Assembly: GCF_023734135.1 (NCBI RefSeq)
Contig: NZ_AP025730.1
Span: 3,348,001-3,412,000 of the forward strand
Direction of reading: 5' to 3'
DNA from: Sphaerotilus microaerophilus
GTDB taxonomy: Bacteria > Pseudomonadota > Gammaproteobacteria > Burkholderiales > Burkholderiaceae_C
DNA length: 64,000 bases
Made by a program: the position numbers and the translations under genes. Below the pieces are notes generated by a model, which saw only the letters and a program-made list of their open reading frames with translations, was not told the origin of the DNA and ran no database searches. Positions 7,848 through 16,258 of this stretch are shown here, one piece after another (the first letter of the stretch is position 1; every line of letters begins with the position of its first letter).

Positions 7848-9866
7848 ATGTCCTTGCTGCGCACACCGGGCGTGGCGCTGGAGCGCCGCGACGCGGCACG
7901 ACCCCCGGCGGTCGTGCTGCGCACCGACGTCGCCGGCCTGGTGGGCCTGACCGAGCGCGGGCCGCTGGACACGGCGGTGCCGGTCGAATCGATGCGCCAG
8001 TTCCACGCGCACTTCGGCGGCTTCATTGACGGCGGCTTCGCGGCCTGGGCCGCACGCGGCTTCTTCGAGAACGGCGGGCGGCGGCTGTGGGTGGTACGCG
8101 CCGCGCACCGCCAGTTTGGCGGCGACGCTGCCGCCAACGCCGCGCGTGCCGCAGGCGCGACGGTGCAGGACCTGGCCGGACACCCGGTGCTGTCGCTGGC
8201 CGCGTCCTCGCCCGGCGTCTGGGGCAATGCGCTCGCGCTGCAGTGGTCGGCCTCGGGCAGCGTGGTGACCACCAGCGCGAGCACCACCGACCCGCGCAAG
8301 AGCGTGGTCGCCTCGGTCAGGGGCTTCGCGCCGGCCGAGCTCGTGCGCATCGAACAGGACGCGACGGTGCTGCACCGCGTGATCGCCGCCATCGACGCGA
8401 CGACGCGCACCGTGTACTGGGTGCACCCCGACCCCGCGTTGCGCCGCTCCGCCGAGCAACCACTCGTCGGCATCGACGCCACGCGCCCGCTGCGCCTCGT
8501 GCGCGTGGCCTACGGCCTGGTGGTGCGCGAACGCGGCGAGGTGGTCGCGAGCCACGCGGACCTGCACCCGGCGCCGCATCACCCGCGCTGGATCGGCACC
8601 GTGCTGCGCGCGCCGGCGATCGCCAGCGCCCTGCCCGCCGACACCGAGGTGCCGCGCCCGCCACCGCCGGTGCTGGCCGACGGCCTGGTTGAGGACCCGC
8701 TGGCGCCGGTACTGCCGCTGGCCGTCGTGCCCGGCGACACGCTGTGGCTCGCCGGCGGCACCGACGGCCTGGCCGACCTGTCGGTCGACGAGTTCATAGG
8801 CGAGGACGACGCGCCGGGCGACAGCGACTTTGTGCGTGCGGTAAAGACGCGCGGCGTGCGCGCCTTGATGCCGATCGACGAGATCTCGCTGCTCGCTGCG
8901 CCCGACCTGCTGATCCGCCCGGTCCCGCGGCCCGATCTGCTGCCGCTGCCGCCGCCTTCGGTCGACGCCTGCCGCCGCTGCCCGCCGCCGGCGACGCCGC
9001 CCGCGCCCGCCGTGCCGCTGCCGCTCGGCGAGACTGCCGGCCCATTCTCAGACGACGAGGTCGCGCGCGCACAGGCCGCGCTGGTGGCGCTGGCCGAACG
9101 CGCGGGCGACCGCTTCGTGGTGCTGGGCGTGCCGCTGGCGCTGGCGCTGCCCGAGCGCTCGCGCGACGACGTTCTGGCCTGGCGCGCGCGCTTCGGCGCC
9201 CGCTGCGCCGCGCTGTACGCGCCCTGGCTGCGCGTCGCCGACCCGCGCGCGTCCGACACCACGCGGCTGGTGCCGGCCTGCGGCCATGTGCTGGGCGCGA
9301 TCGCCGCCACCGACCTGGCCGACGGCGTGCAGCGCGCCCCGGCGATCCGGCGCCTGTCCGACGTCGTCGACGTCTCGCGCCCGGTCGACCCGACCACCTG
9401 GGCGCTGTGGAACGAGGGGAGCGTGAACGCGCTGCGCATCGGCCCGTCGAACGGCGCCGAAGTGAGCGGCGCCCGCACCACCAGCCATGAGCCCGCCTAC
9501 CGCTACATCAACGTCGTGCGGCTGGTGCTGACGATCCGCAAGGCCGCCGACACCGCGCTGCAGTGGACGGTCTTCGAGCCGAACGACGCCGCGCTGCGCG
9601 CCCAGGTCGAAGCGACGCTGCTGGCCATCCTGCGGCTCTTCCATGCCCAGGGCGCCTTCGCCGGCGATACCGAGGCCACGTCGTTCTATGCGTTGTGCGA
9701 TGGGACGCTGAATCCGCAGAGCGGCATCGACGCCGGCCGCCTGGTGGCCGAGGTCGGCATCGCGCCCGCAGCGCCGGCCGAATTCATCGTGCTGCGCATC
9801 GGACGCCAGGCCGGCACGCCGCAGGTCGAGCTGTACGCGCACGGCGAAGCGATGGAGGCTCGCTGA
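7848..9866 (+). CDS. Second contractile sheath protein (Pvc3/Pvc4-like)
   Basis: A 672-residue sheath paralogue beginning one base after the tube stop. The N-terminus has LLRTPGVALERRD and GLVGLTERGPLDT; the midpart has SSPGVWGNALAL; the C-terminal core has CAALYAPWLRV, CGHVLGAIAATD, YRYINVVRLVLTIRKAAD, LQWTVFEPND and ESGIDAGRL-like ending. A proline-rich stretch (residues about 360-390, PLPPPSVDACRRCPPPATP) interrupts the middle and probably forms an exposed linker. In Afp/PVC particles minor sheath paralogues sit at the baseplate end; that is the likely role by analogy. Confidence 0.9.
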   Translation: MSLLRTPGVALERRDAARPPAVVLRTDVAGLVGLTERGPLDTAVPVESMRQFHAHFGGFIDGGFAAWAARGFFENGGRRLWVVRAAHRQFGGDAAANAARAAGATVQDLAGHPVLSLAASSPGVWGNALALQWSASGSVVTTSASTTDPRKSVVASVRGFAPAELVRIEQDATVLHRVIAAIDATTRTVYWVHPDPALRRSAEQPLVGIDATRPLRLVRVAYGLVVRERGEVVASHADLHPAPHHPRWIGTVLRAPAIASALPADTEVPRPPPPVLADGLVEDPLAPVLPLAVVPGDTLWLAGGTDGLADLSVDEFIGEDDAPGDSDFVRAVKTRGVRALMPIDEISLLAAPDLLIRPVPRPDLLPLPPPSVDACRRCPPPATPPAPAVPLPLGETAGPFSDDEVARAQAALVALAERAGDRFVVLGVPLALALPERSRDDVLAWRARFGARCAALYAPWLRVADPRASDTTRLVPACGHVLGAIAATDLADGVQRAPAIRRLSDVVDVSRPVDPTTWALWNEGSVNALRIGPSNGAEVSGARTTSHEPAYRYINVVRLVLTIRKAADTALQWTVFEPNDAALRAQVEATLLAILRLFHAQGAFAGDTEATSFYALCDGTLNPQSGIDAGRLVAEVGIAPAAPAEFIVLRIGRQAGTPQVELYAHGEAMEAR

Positions 9867-9867
9867 C

Positions 9868-10416
9868 ATGGCCATCCGCAACGACCCCGTGCTCGCGTGC
9901 AACTTCCAGTTGTCGCTGACCGACGCCGCGGCCGGCACCGGCAAGCTGCTGACCAGCATCGTGCTGTCGCCGCTGATCGCCAACCCGTTGGCCGGCTTCT
10001 CCGAGTGCACCGGCCTGGAAATGTCGCTCGAGACCGAGGACTGGAACGAGGGCGGCAACAACGGCCAGGTGCTGAAGTTCCCCAAGCGGGTGAAGTACGG
10101 CGAGATCACGCTGAAGCGCGGCGTCACGCGCAGCCCGGCGCTGTTCGACTGGCTCGGCGGCTTCGCGCATGGCATCGGCAAGCGCAAGGACGGCGTCATC
10201 ACGCTGCTGGACGCCTCGCACCGGCCGCTCACCGTCTGGAGTTTTCGGCGCGCGCTGCCCACCAAGTGGAGCGGCCCGGCCCTGAACGCGCAGCAGTCGA
10301 CCATCGCCATCGAATCGATCACCTTCGTGCACGAGGGCCTGGTGCCACTGGGAGGCGCCGCCGAACTGGCGAACGCCATCGGCAGCGCGGCGAAGGCCGT
10401 GGGTAGCATGTTCTGA
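9868..10416 (+). CDS. Second tube protein (Pvc5-like, baseplate-proximal)
   Basis: A 182-residue tail-tube paralogue, starting one base after the second sheath gene. Family marks are DPVLACNFQLSL at the start, AGFSECTGLEMSLETEDWNEG, VKYGEITLKRGVTRSPALFDWL in the middle and the C-terminal strands TVWSFRRALPTKWSGP and IAIESITFVHEGL. In Afp/PVC, Pvc5 forms the tube ring joining the main tube to the spike complex, and the position here (after the second sheath, before the LysM adaptor) fits that. Its stop overlaps the next start by one base. Confidence 0.9.
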   Translation: MAIRNDPVLACNFQLSLTDAAAGTGKLLTSIVLSPLIANPLAGFSECTGLEMSLETEDWNEGGNNGQVLKFPKRVKYGEITLKRGVTRSPALFDWLGGFAHGIGKRKDGVITLLDASHRPLTVWSFRRALPTKWSGPALNAQQSTIAIESITFVHEGLVPLGGAAELANAIGSAAKAVGSMF

Positions 10417-10625
10417 TGGACCCGGCCGACCTGCGCATCGGATCGCTGACCAGCCACGTCGGCGCCTGGGACAGCAGCGGCTGGCAGGACGCGGCCGCGC
10501 TGCAGGCGCTGGCCAAGGCACTGCTGCCGCTAGTGCGCGAGATGCTCGAGCACGACGAGCGCGTGAAGCGCGAGCTGACCATGCACGACAGCCCGCTCGA
10601 CCGCATGACCAAGGGGGCCACATGA
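10416..10625 (+). CDS. Small Pvc6-like eCIS protein
   Basis: A 69-residue protein encoded between the second tube and the LysM adaptor, the place of the small Pvc6/Afp6 gene in classical loci. Sequence similarity is too weak for a firm family call. The middle is one or two amphipathic helices (AALQALAKALLPLVREML, EHDERVKREL). The start overlaps the previous stop by one base and the stop overlaps the next start by four, which argues for translational coupling and against a spurious frame. Confidence 0.75.
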   Translation: MDPADLRIGSLTSHVGAWDSSGWQDAAALQALAKALLPLVREMLEHDERVKRELTMHDSPLDRMTKGAT

Positions 10626-11320
10626 CCATCCCCGCCAAGTTGTCGCTGATGATCCAGGTGGGTCCGAACGCGTACGACGAACACGTGCTGACCTACAACC
10701 CGGCCGAGATGACCTTCGACAAGGGGGTGCAGCTCGCCGAGATCGGCATTCCCGGGCTCGACGCGCCGCTGTCGCAGTTCATCCGCGGCAACGCCGAGAA
10801 GCTGACGCTGGAGATCTTCTGCGACAGCACCGAGTCCGGCATGGGCCTGGGCGCGACCTCGGTGACCGAGCAGACCGACAAGCTGTTCCAGCTCGTGAAG
10901 ATCCTGCCCGAGGTGCACGCGCCGCCGATCGCCACGGTGTTCTGGCACGACGAGTTCCCCGGCAACAAGCTGCACAAGGCCTGGGGCAACAACCGCCGCA
11001 CCAGCTTCACCGGCATGGCCGAGAGCGTGCGCCAGCGCTTCACGCTGTTCAGTCCCGAAGGGGTGCCGCTGCGCGCCACCGTGAACCTGGTGCTGCGGGA
11101 ATGGCGCGCGCTGGAAGAGCAGCTGCACGAGCTGAACCTGTCGTCGCCGGACCGCACGCACCGCCACCGCCTGGCCGCCGCGCAGACGCTGCCGTCGATC
11201 GCGCAGCGCTACTGGCAGCGCCCCGGGCTGTGGCGCGAGCTCGCGCTGGCCAACGCCATCGAGGACCCGCGCCGGCTGCGCCCCGGCGTACTGCTCGACG
11301 TACCGCCGCTGACACCCTGA
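10622..11320 (+). CDS. Tube-baseplate adaptor with LysM-like C-terminus (Pvc7-like)
   Basis: A 232-residue protein of the contractile injection tube/baseplate adaptor family. The N-terminal part (LSLMIQVGPNAYDEHVLTYN, LTLEIFCDSTE, FWHDEFPGNKLHKAWGNN) matches the conserved adaptor domain. The C-terminal 55 residues (HRHRLAAAQTLPSIAQRYW, GLWRELALANAIEDPRRL, LRPGVLLDVPP) have the LysM pattern also seen in T4 gp53 and Pvc7. Such proteins anchor the tube and sheath to the baseplate; the LysM here is a structural clamp and not necessarily a peptidoglycan binder. It follows the small Pvc6-like gene with a four-base overlap. Confidence 0.85.
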   Translation: MTIPAKLSLMIQVGPNAYDEHVLTYNPAEMTFDKGVQLAEIGIPGLDAPLSQFIRGNAEKLTLEIFCDSTESGMGLGATSVTEQTDKLFQLVKILPEVHAPPIATVFWHDEFPGNKLHKAWGNNRRTSFTGMAESVRQRFTLFSPEGVPLRATVNLVLREWRALEEQLHELNLSSPDRTHRHRLAAAQTLPSIAQRYWQRPGLWRELALANAIEDPRRLRPGVLLDVPPLTP

Positions 11321-11328
11321 CGTTCAAC

Positions 11329-12576
11329 ATGAGCACGACCGAATTCGTCGAACTCAAGGCCGAGTCGATACGGCTGGGCCAGCTGCGCGTGCCGCGCTTC
11401 GAGCTGCGCATCGACGGCGTCAGCCTGCCGCGCCAGGTGCTGCGCGACGTGATGGAGCTGACCTACCGCGACAAGGTCGAGGAGATCGACGGCTTCGAGC
11501 TGGTGGTTGCCAACTGGGACGGCGAGCGCCGCCGCCACAAGTACATGGGCTCGGAGACCGCGGCCAGCGAGGCCGACCAGGACCTGCACGAGCTGGAAAC
11601 GCTGTTCGAGCCCTGCTGCAAGACGGTGACGCTGGCCATGGGCTACGTGGACGAGCTGCACCCGATGCTGATCGGCAACTTCGTCACGATGGAGCCGACC
11701 TTCGCGCAGAGCACGCCGTCGACGCTCGCGGTGCGCGGCCTGAACCGCCTGCACCGCATGCGGCGCGCCAAGTACGACGGCCAGTGGCCGAACTCCAAGA
11801 ACGCGAAGCAGCTCACCGACAGCGAGATCGCGAAGACCTTCGACGGTCTGGTCGATCCGAAGTGGCGCAACGAAGGCCAGGACGCGCGCCGCATCCCGAT
11901 GCCGGTCGTGATCGACAAGAACGCGATCAAAGACGAGCCGCGCCTGGAGTACGTGGCGCAGAAGAACGAGTACGACATCGACTTCCTGTGGCGGCGCGCG
12001 CGCCAGCGCGGCTACGTCGTCGAGGTGCGCCCGCCCGACGCCGAGAACAAGACCGAGCACCTGTACTTCGGCCCCAGCACGAAGGCGCCGGCGCCCTACC
12101 GACTGGTCTGGGGCGCCGGCCTGCTGGACGCCAAGGTCACGCTGACCACCGCCAACCAGGTCAAGAAGGTCACGGTGCACGGCTGGGACCGCAAGGCGCA
12201 GAAGGCGATCGCGGAAAGCGCCGACTGGAGCGACCCGAAGTTGAAACGCCTGAACCCCAAGCTGCAGGAGATCGTCGAGCGCTGCGACCCGCGCGAAGAG
12301 CGCGTGGTGACGCAGCCGGTGTTCAGCAAGGAGCACGCGCGCACGCTCGCCCGCGACCTGCTGCTCGGCCGCGCGCAGGACCTCGTGAAGCTCTCCGGCA
12401 GCGTGGTCGGCAGCCCCAAGCTGCGTGCCGGCTCGCGCGTGCTGATCGAGGGCCTGGGCAGCCGCATCTCGGGCGAGTACTTCGTGACCGAGACCACCCA
12501 CACCTTCAACGCCTCCGGCTACATCACGCGCTTCTCGGCGCGCCGCGAGGACCCGGACACCGGCATGAGGATCTGA
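11329..12576 (+). CDS. Baseplate hub, phage late control gene D-like (Pvc8 N-terminal part)
   Basis: A 415-residue hub protein starting MSTTEFVELK, eight bases after the previous stop. Upstream in-frame codons lie inside the adaptor gene and are not used here. The gpD/VgrG-like fold is suggested by PRFELRIDGVSLPRQVLRDV, by PMLIGNFVTMEPTF, and by the C-terminal block KEHARTLARDLL, LSGSVVGSPKLRAGSRV, ISGEYFVTETTHTF. Trimers of this protein cap the tube and carry the spike. In Afp/PVC the hub and spike are one polypeptide (Pvc8); here they are split between this gene and the next. Confidence 0.88.
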   Translation: MSTTEFVELKAESIRLGQLRVPRFELRIDGVSLPRQVLRDVMELTYRDKVEEIDGFELVVANWDGERRRHKYMGSETAASEADQDLHELETLFEPCCKTVTLAMGYVDELHPMLIGNFVTMEPTFAQSTPSTLAVRGLNRLHRMRRAKYDGQWPNSKNAKQLTDSEIAKTFDGLVDPKWRNEGQDARRIPMPVVIDKNAIKDEPRLEYVAQKNEYDIDFLWRRARQRGYVVEVRPPDAENKTEHLYFGPSTKAPAPYRLVWGAGLLDAKVTLTTANQVKKVTVHGWDRKAQKAIAESADWSDPKLKRLNPKLQEIVERCDPREERVVTQPVFSKEHARTLARDLLLGRAQDLVKLSGSVVGSPKLRAGSRVLIEGLGSRISGEYFVTETTHTFNASGYITRFSARREDPDTGMRI

Positions 12577-12577
12577 G

Positions 12578-13084
12578 ATGCAACACCCCCAGAACAGCGG
12601 CATCACCGTCGCGAGCGTGCACGAGGTCGGCGAAGGCGAGAACCTCGGCAGCGTGCGGGTACAGCTGCCGTGGGAAGATCAGCCGCGCCAGCAGTGGCTC
12701 GCGGTCGCGTCGCCGATGACCGGCGCCGACAGCGGCTGGTTCGTGATGCCGGTCAAGGGCGACGAGGTGCTGGTGGCCTTTGACCAGCAGGACCACGACC
12801 ACGGCTACGTGATCGGCTTCCTGTGGAACAAGCAGCACAAGCCGCCGTCGGACGACACGCGCCAGCGCATCTTCCGCTCGAAGAACGGCCATTGCATCCG
12901 CTTCATCGATTCGCCCGAGCAGAACGGCGACAAAGGCTCGATCGTGATCGAGGACGCCAACCACAACACGATCGTCATGTGCAACACACACATCACGATC
13001 ACGCACCAGGCAGGCGTGGACATCGTCGCGCCGCGCGTCACCATCCTCGGCCGGCCGGTGCGCCAGGTCGGGCCGCCGATCTGA
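12578..13084 (+). CDS. Spike protein, baseplate assembly protein V-like (gp5/VgrG C-terminal type)
   Basis: A 168-residue gpV-type spike, beginning one base after the hub stop. The N-terminal OB-fold is visible as GSVRVQLPWED, WLAVASPMTG, GWFVMPVKGDEVLVAFDQ, GYVIGFLWN. The C-terminal half (SIVIEDANHNTIVM, ITITHQAGVDIVAPRVTILG) has the short alternating strands of a triple-stranded beta-helix needle. The hub-plus-spike pair would form the piercing tip. No PAAR domain is fused here or encoded elsewhere in the array. Confidence 0.9.
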   Translation: MQHPQNSGITVASVHEVGEGENLGSVRVQLPWEDQPRQQWLAVASPMTGADSGWFVMPVKGDEVLVAFDQQDHDHGYVIGFLWNKQHKPPSDDTRQRIFRSKNGHCIRFIDSPEQNGDKGSIVIEDANHNTIVMCNTHITITHQAGVDIVAPRVTILGRPVRQVGPPI

Positions 13085-13093
13085 GGGCACGCG

Positions 13094-13864
13094 ATGGTCA
13101 CGAAAACCTTGGAGGTTCCGCTGCCCGCCAACGTGAAGGAGCGGCTGCAGACGCCCATCTGCATTCCCATGCCCAAGCCCGGCAAGGCGCAGATCACGCT
13201 GCCCTTCGGCGGCGCGACGATCCAGGCCTTCAACGACATCACGAAGGGCATCCCGGACGACTGCTCGCTGAACTTCTCCCTGATGCTGCAGGTCGCGCCG
13301 CTGCTGGCGAACATGAAGTGCCTGATCGAGGCGCTGAAGGTCGTCGAGCCGCTGGTCACGCTGATCACCGCGCTCGGCAAGGCCGACCTGCCCGCGATCG
13401 CGCAGGCGCTGCCCAAGTTCCTGGACGCGGTCCCGCCGCTGGTGGACTGCATCGCCAAGTTCTTCGTCGGCGTGCCGCTGTTCCTGCGCGACCTGCTCAT
13501 GATGCTGGCCAAGCTGCTCGGCTGCGTGGTGCAGACGCTGCGCAGCGCGCTGGCGGTGATGTCGGGGCTGCAACTGCAGATCGCGTCGGCGCGGGCCGAC
13601 AACAACACCGCGCTGCTCGCGGCGCTGGAATGCGCGCATGGACAGGCGCAGGCCTCGGCCCAGCACGCGCTGACCGCTGTCGATCCGCTGCTGGTGATCC
13701 TGTCGCTGTGCGAACCGCTGTTCGGGCTGGCCGACGTGTCGCCCATTCAGACGCCGCAGATCGGCAGCGACGAATCGATCGAGGGCCTGACCGCGGTGAT
13801 CGACGTGCTGGACACGCTGGCCAAGACGCTGCGGACGGTTGCCGAAGGGCTGGTTGCGCAATGA
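13094..13864 (+). CDS. Hydrophobic eCIS-associated protein of unknown function
   Basis: A 256-residue protein encoded between spike and wedge genes. Residues about 60-170 are rich in Leu, Ala and Val helices (VAPLLANMKCLIEALK, LVTLITALGKADL, FFVGVPLFLRDLLMMLAKLL) with scattered cysteines. The N-terminus is polar (LEVPLPANVKERL, PICIPMPKPGKAQITLP). I recognise no family. The stop overlaps the wedge start (ATGA). Spike-adjacent position could mean a tip protein replacing PAAR, a spike chaperone or a small cargo. A helical membrane-active protein is also possible from the hydrophobic pattern. Confidence 0.7.
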   Translation: MVTKTLEVPLPANVKERLQTPICIPMPKPGKAQITLPFGGATIQAFNDITKGIPDDCSLNFSLMLQVAPLLANMKCLIEALKVVEPLVTLITALGKADLPAIAQALPKFLDAVPPLVDCIAKFFVGVPLFLRDLLMMLAKLLGCVVQTLRSALAVMSGLQLQIASARADNNTALLAALECAHGQAQASAQHALTAVDPLLVILSLCEPLFGLADVSPIQTPQIGSDESIEGLTAVIDVLDTLAKTLRTVAEGLVAQ

Positions 13865-14265
13865 GCACGGGCCTGCGCGACTTCCTCGGCCGCGGCATCG
13901 CCTTCCCGCTGCGCGTGGACGCGGCCGGCCGGCTCGCGAGCGCCGCCGGCGAGTCGCGCGTCGAGGACTCTATCCACCTGATCCTGTCCACCCGCCCCGG
14001 CGAGCGCGTGATGCTGCCGAACTTCGGCTGCGCCATCCACGACCTGGTGTTTGCGCCCAACAACGCGGCCACGCGCGCGCGCGCCGTCGACGCGGTGCGG
14101 CGCGCGCTGACGCAACTGGAGGCGCGCATCGACGTGCTGGACGTGCGCGCCGACACCAGCGCGGTCGAGCCCAGCCTGCTGCTGCTGCGCGTGGACTACC
14201 GCCTGCGCGCCAACAACGCGGTGGGCAACCTGGTCTACCCGTTCTTCCTGCTCGAGGCGGCCTGA
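13861..14265 (+). CDS. Baseplate wedge, GPW/gp25 family (Pvc9-like)
   Basis: A 134-residue gp25-like protein. It shows the family signature: GRGIAFPLRVDAAGRLA, then VEDSIHLILSTRPGERVMLPNFGC, IHDLVFAPNN, and the closing strands DVLDVRADTS and LLLRVDYRLRANNAVGNLVYPF. gp25 proteins nucleate sheath assembly at the baseplate through their EPR-type core loop; here the equivalent segment is TRPGERVM. The start codon overlaps the previous stop (ATGA), fixing the start well inside a longer open frame. Confidence 0.95.
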   Translation: MSTGLRDFLGRGIAFPLRVDAAGRLASAAGESRVEDSIHLILSTRPGERVMLPNFGCAIHDLVFAPNNAATRARAVDAVRRALTQLEARIDVLDVRADTSAVEPSLLLLRVDYRLRANNAVGNLVYPFFLLEAA

Positions 14266-14278
14266 GGAGAGCACGACG

Positions 14279-16258
14279 ATGCCGCTGTCCGACCACCTCC
14301 CCGTCATCGACGACCGCCGCCACGCGGACCTGGTCGCCGAGGCACGTGCGCGCATCCCGCGCTACGCGCCCGAGTGGACCGACCTGAACGACAACGAGCC
14401 CGGCATCGCGGTCGTGCAGCTGCTCGCGTGGCTGTCCGAGATGCTGCTGTTCCGGCTCGGCCAGGTGCCGCAGCTCAACCGCATCAAGTTCCTCGAACTG
14501 ATCGGGACCACGCTGGAGCCCGCACGTGCGGCGTCGGCCGAGATCACCTTCGGCACCGTCGCTGACTTCGGCGCCGCGACGGTCATCGTGCCACCGCGCA
14601 CGCAGGTCGCGGCGGAGGTGCCGGGCTCGCCGGTGCCGGTGGTGTTCGAAACCGAGGACGCGCTGGTGGCGATCAGCGCGCAGCTGGATGCCGTATTGCT
14701 CGACAGCGGCGCCGAGATCGCGGATGTCAGCGCGGCCAACGCCGACGGCATCACCGGCTTCGCGCCCTTCGGCCGCAGCGTGCGCTCCGGCAACGCGCTG
14801 ATGCTGGGCTTCACGTCGGACCTCGCGTTCGCGACCGGGCCGCTGGACCTCGCCTTCTTCACGCGCGCGCCGGCCGCCACCGGCCGCAAGAGCACGCCGC
14901 TGGTCGTGCCCGGCGGCGGCGCCGCGCCGCAGGCGCCGGCGACGCTGGCCTGGGACTACTGGAACGGCAGCGAGTGGATCGCGCTCGACGTGCTGGCCGA
15001 AGAGACGCTCGCCTTCACGCGCAGCGGCCACGTGCTGTTGCAGCTGCCGGCATCGAACGCGCCGGCCGGCCCGCCGGCCACGGCAACCATGGGCCTGGCC
15101 ACGGGCGCGCGCTACTGGCTGCGCGTACGCATCACCGCCGGCGCCTACACGCGGGCGCCGGTGCTGGCCGCTGTGCGCACCAACACCACGCGCGCGCTGC
15201 AGGCGCAGACGGTCGACGCCGAGCTGATCGGCCGCGCGACTGGGCTCGACGACCAAGTCTACCGGCTAGCCAACGCGCCGGTGCTGGATGGCAGCCTGGT
15301 TCTGCAGGTCGACGAGGGCCCGGGCTTCGAGACCTGGACCGAAGTGCCCGACTTCTTCGCGTCGGGGCCCGAGGACCGCCACTACGTGCTGGACCGCAGC
15401 ACCGGCGAGGTCCGCTTCGGGCGCGGCACGCAGCTGCGCGTGCCGATGGCCAACCCGAACCGGCCGTCCAACCTGCTCGCGTTGTCTTACCGCTTCGGCG
15501 GCGGCGCCGTGGGCAACGTGCCGGCCGGCGCGATCAATGCGCTGCGCGCCTCGGTGCCCGGCATCGACAGCGACGCGGTCGCGAACCTGCAGGCCGCCGG
15601 CGGCGGCACCGACGAAGAGTCGCTGGAAGCCGCCGAGGAGCGCGCGCGCCAGCAGCTGAAGAGCCGCGAGCGCGCGGTCACCGCCGAGGATTTCGAGCTG
15701 CACGCGAAGGGCGCCGGCGCCGCGCGCGCGCTCGCGCTGCCGCTGTCGCACCCCGACTTCCCCGGGCTGCAGGTGCCGGGCGTGGTCAGCGTCGTCGTCG
15801 TGCCGCCGTCAAAGGAGCTCGACCCGCTGGCCGATCCGGCGCCGCAGCCGACCGAGGCGCTGCTGCACGAGGTCTGCGCCGAGCTCGACGCGCGCCGCCT
15901 GCTGACCACCGAGCTCTACGTCGTCGCGCCGCGCTACCGCGAGGTCGTCATCGGCGCCACGCTGTCGTGCCGCGCCGGCACCGACACCGCGGCGGTCAAG
16001 CAGCGGGCCCAGGCCGCGCTCGCGACCTGGCTGCACCCCCTGGTCGGCGGCGACGACGCCAGCGGCTGGCCCTTCGGCGGCGACCTGTACCACTCGGCCC
16101 TGGTGCAGCGGCTGCTGCTGCCCGGCGTGCGCCGCGTCAACGACCTGCGCGTGTGGATCGACGGCGTCGAGCAGCCGGCGTGCAGCGACGTCGAGATCGC
16201 ACCGGGCGTGCTGCTGAGCAGCGGCGCGCACCAGCTGTCCGTGGTGACCGAGCGATGA
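14279..16258 (+). CDS. Baseplate assembly protein, gpJ-like (Pvc11-like)
   Basis: A 659-residue baseplate wedge protein. The N-terminus has the family start LPVIDDRRHADLVAEARARI followed by DLNDNEPGIAVVQLLAWLSEMLLFRLGQVP. The middle contains YRFGGGAVGNVPAGAINAL and GTDEESLEAAEERARQQLK, then RAVTAEDFELHAKGA, all hallmarks of the J-like wedge. The C-terminal domain (LYVVAPRYREVVIGATLSC, FGGDLYHSALVQRLLLPGV) is the usual beta/alpha ending. An AGGAG-type site (CTGAGGAGAGCACG) precedes the start. With the gp25 protein and the next gene it would make the wedge. Confidence 0.92.
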   Translation: MPLSDHLPVIDDRRHADLVAEARARIPRYAPEWTDLNDNEPGIAVVQLLAWLSEMLLFRLGQVPQLNRIKFLELIGTTLEPARAASAEITFGTVADFGAATVIVPPRTQVAAEVPGSPVPVVFETEDALVAISAQLDAVLLDSGAEIADVSAANADGITGFAPFGRSVRSGNALMLGFTSDLAFATGPLDLAFFTRAPAATGRKSTPLVVPGGGAAPQAPATLAWDYWNGSEWIALDVLAEETLAFTRSGHVLLQLPASNAPAGPPATATMGLATGARYWLRVRITAGAYTRAPVLAAVRTNTTRALQAQTVDAELIGRATGLDDQVYRLANAPVLDGSLVLQVDEGPGFETWTEVPDFFASGPEDRHYVLDRSTGEVRFGRGTQLRVPMANPNRPSNLLALSYRFGGGAVGNVPAGAINALRASVPGIDSDAVANLQAAGGGTDEESLEAAEERARQQLKSRERAVTAEDFELHAKGAGAARALALPLSHPDFPGLQVPGVVSVVVVPPSKELDPLADPAPQPTEALLHEVCAELDARRLLTTELYVVAPRYREVVIGATLSCRAGTDTAAVKQRAQAALATWLHPLVGGDDASGWPFGGDLYHSALVQRLLLPGVRRVNDLRVWIDGVEQPACSDVEIAPGVLLSSGAHQLSVVTER

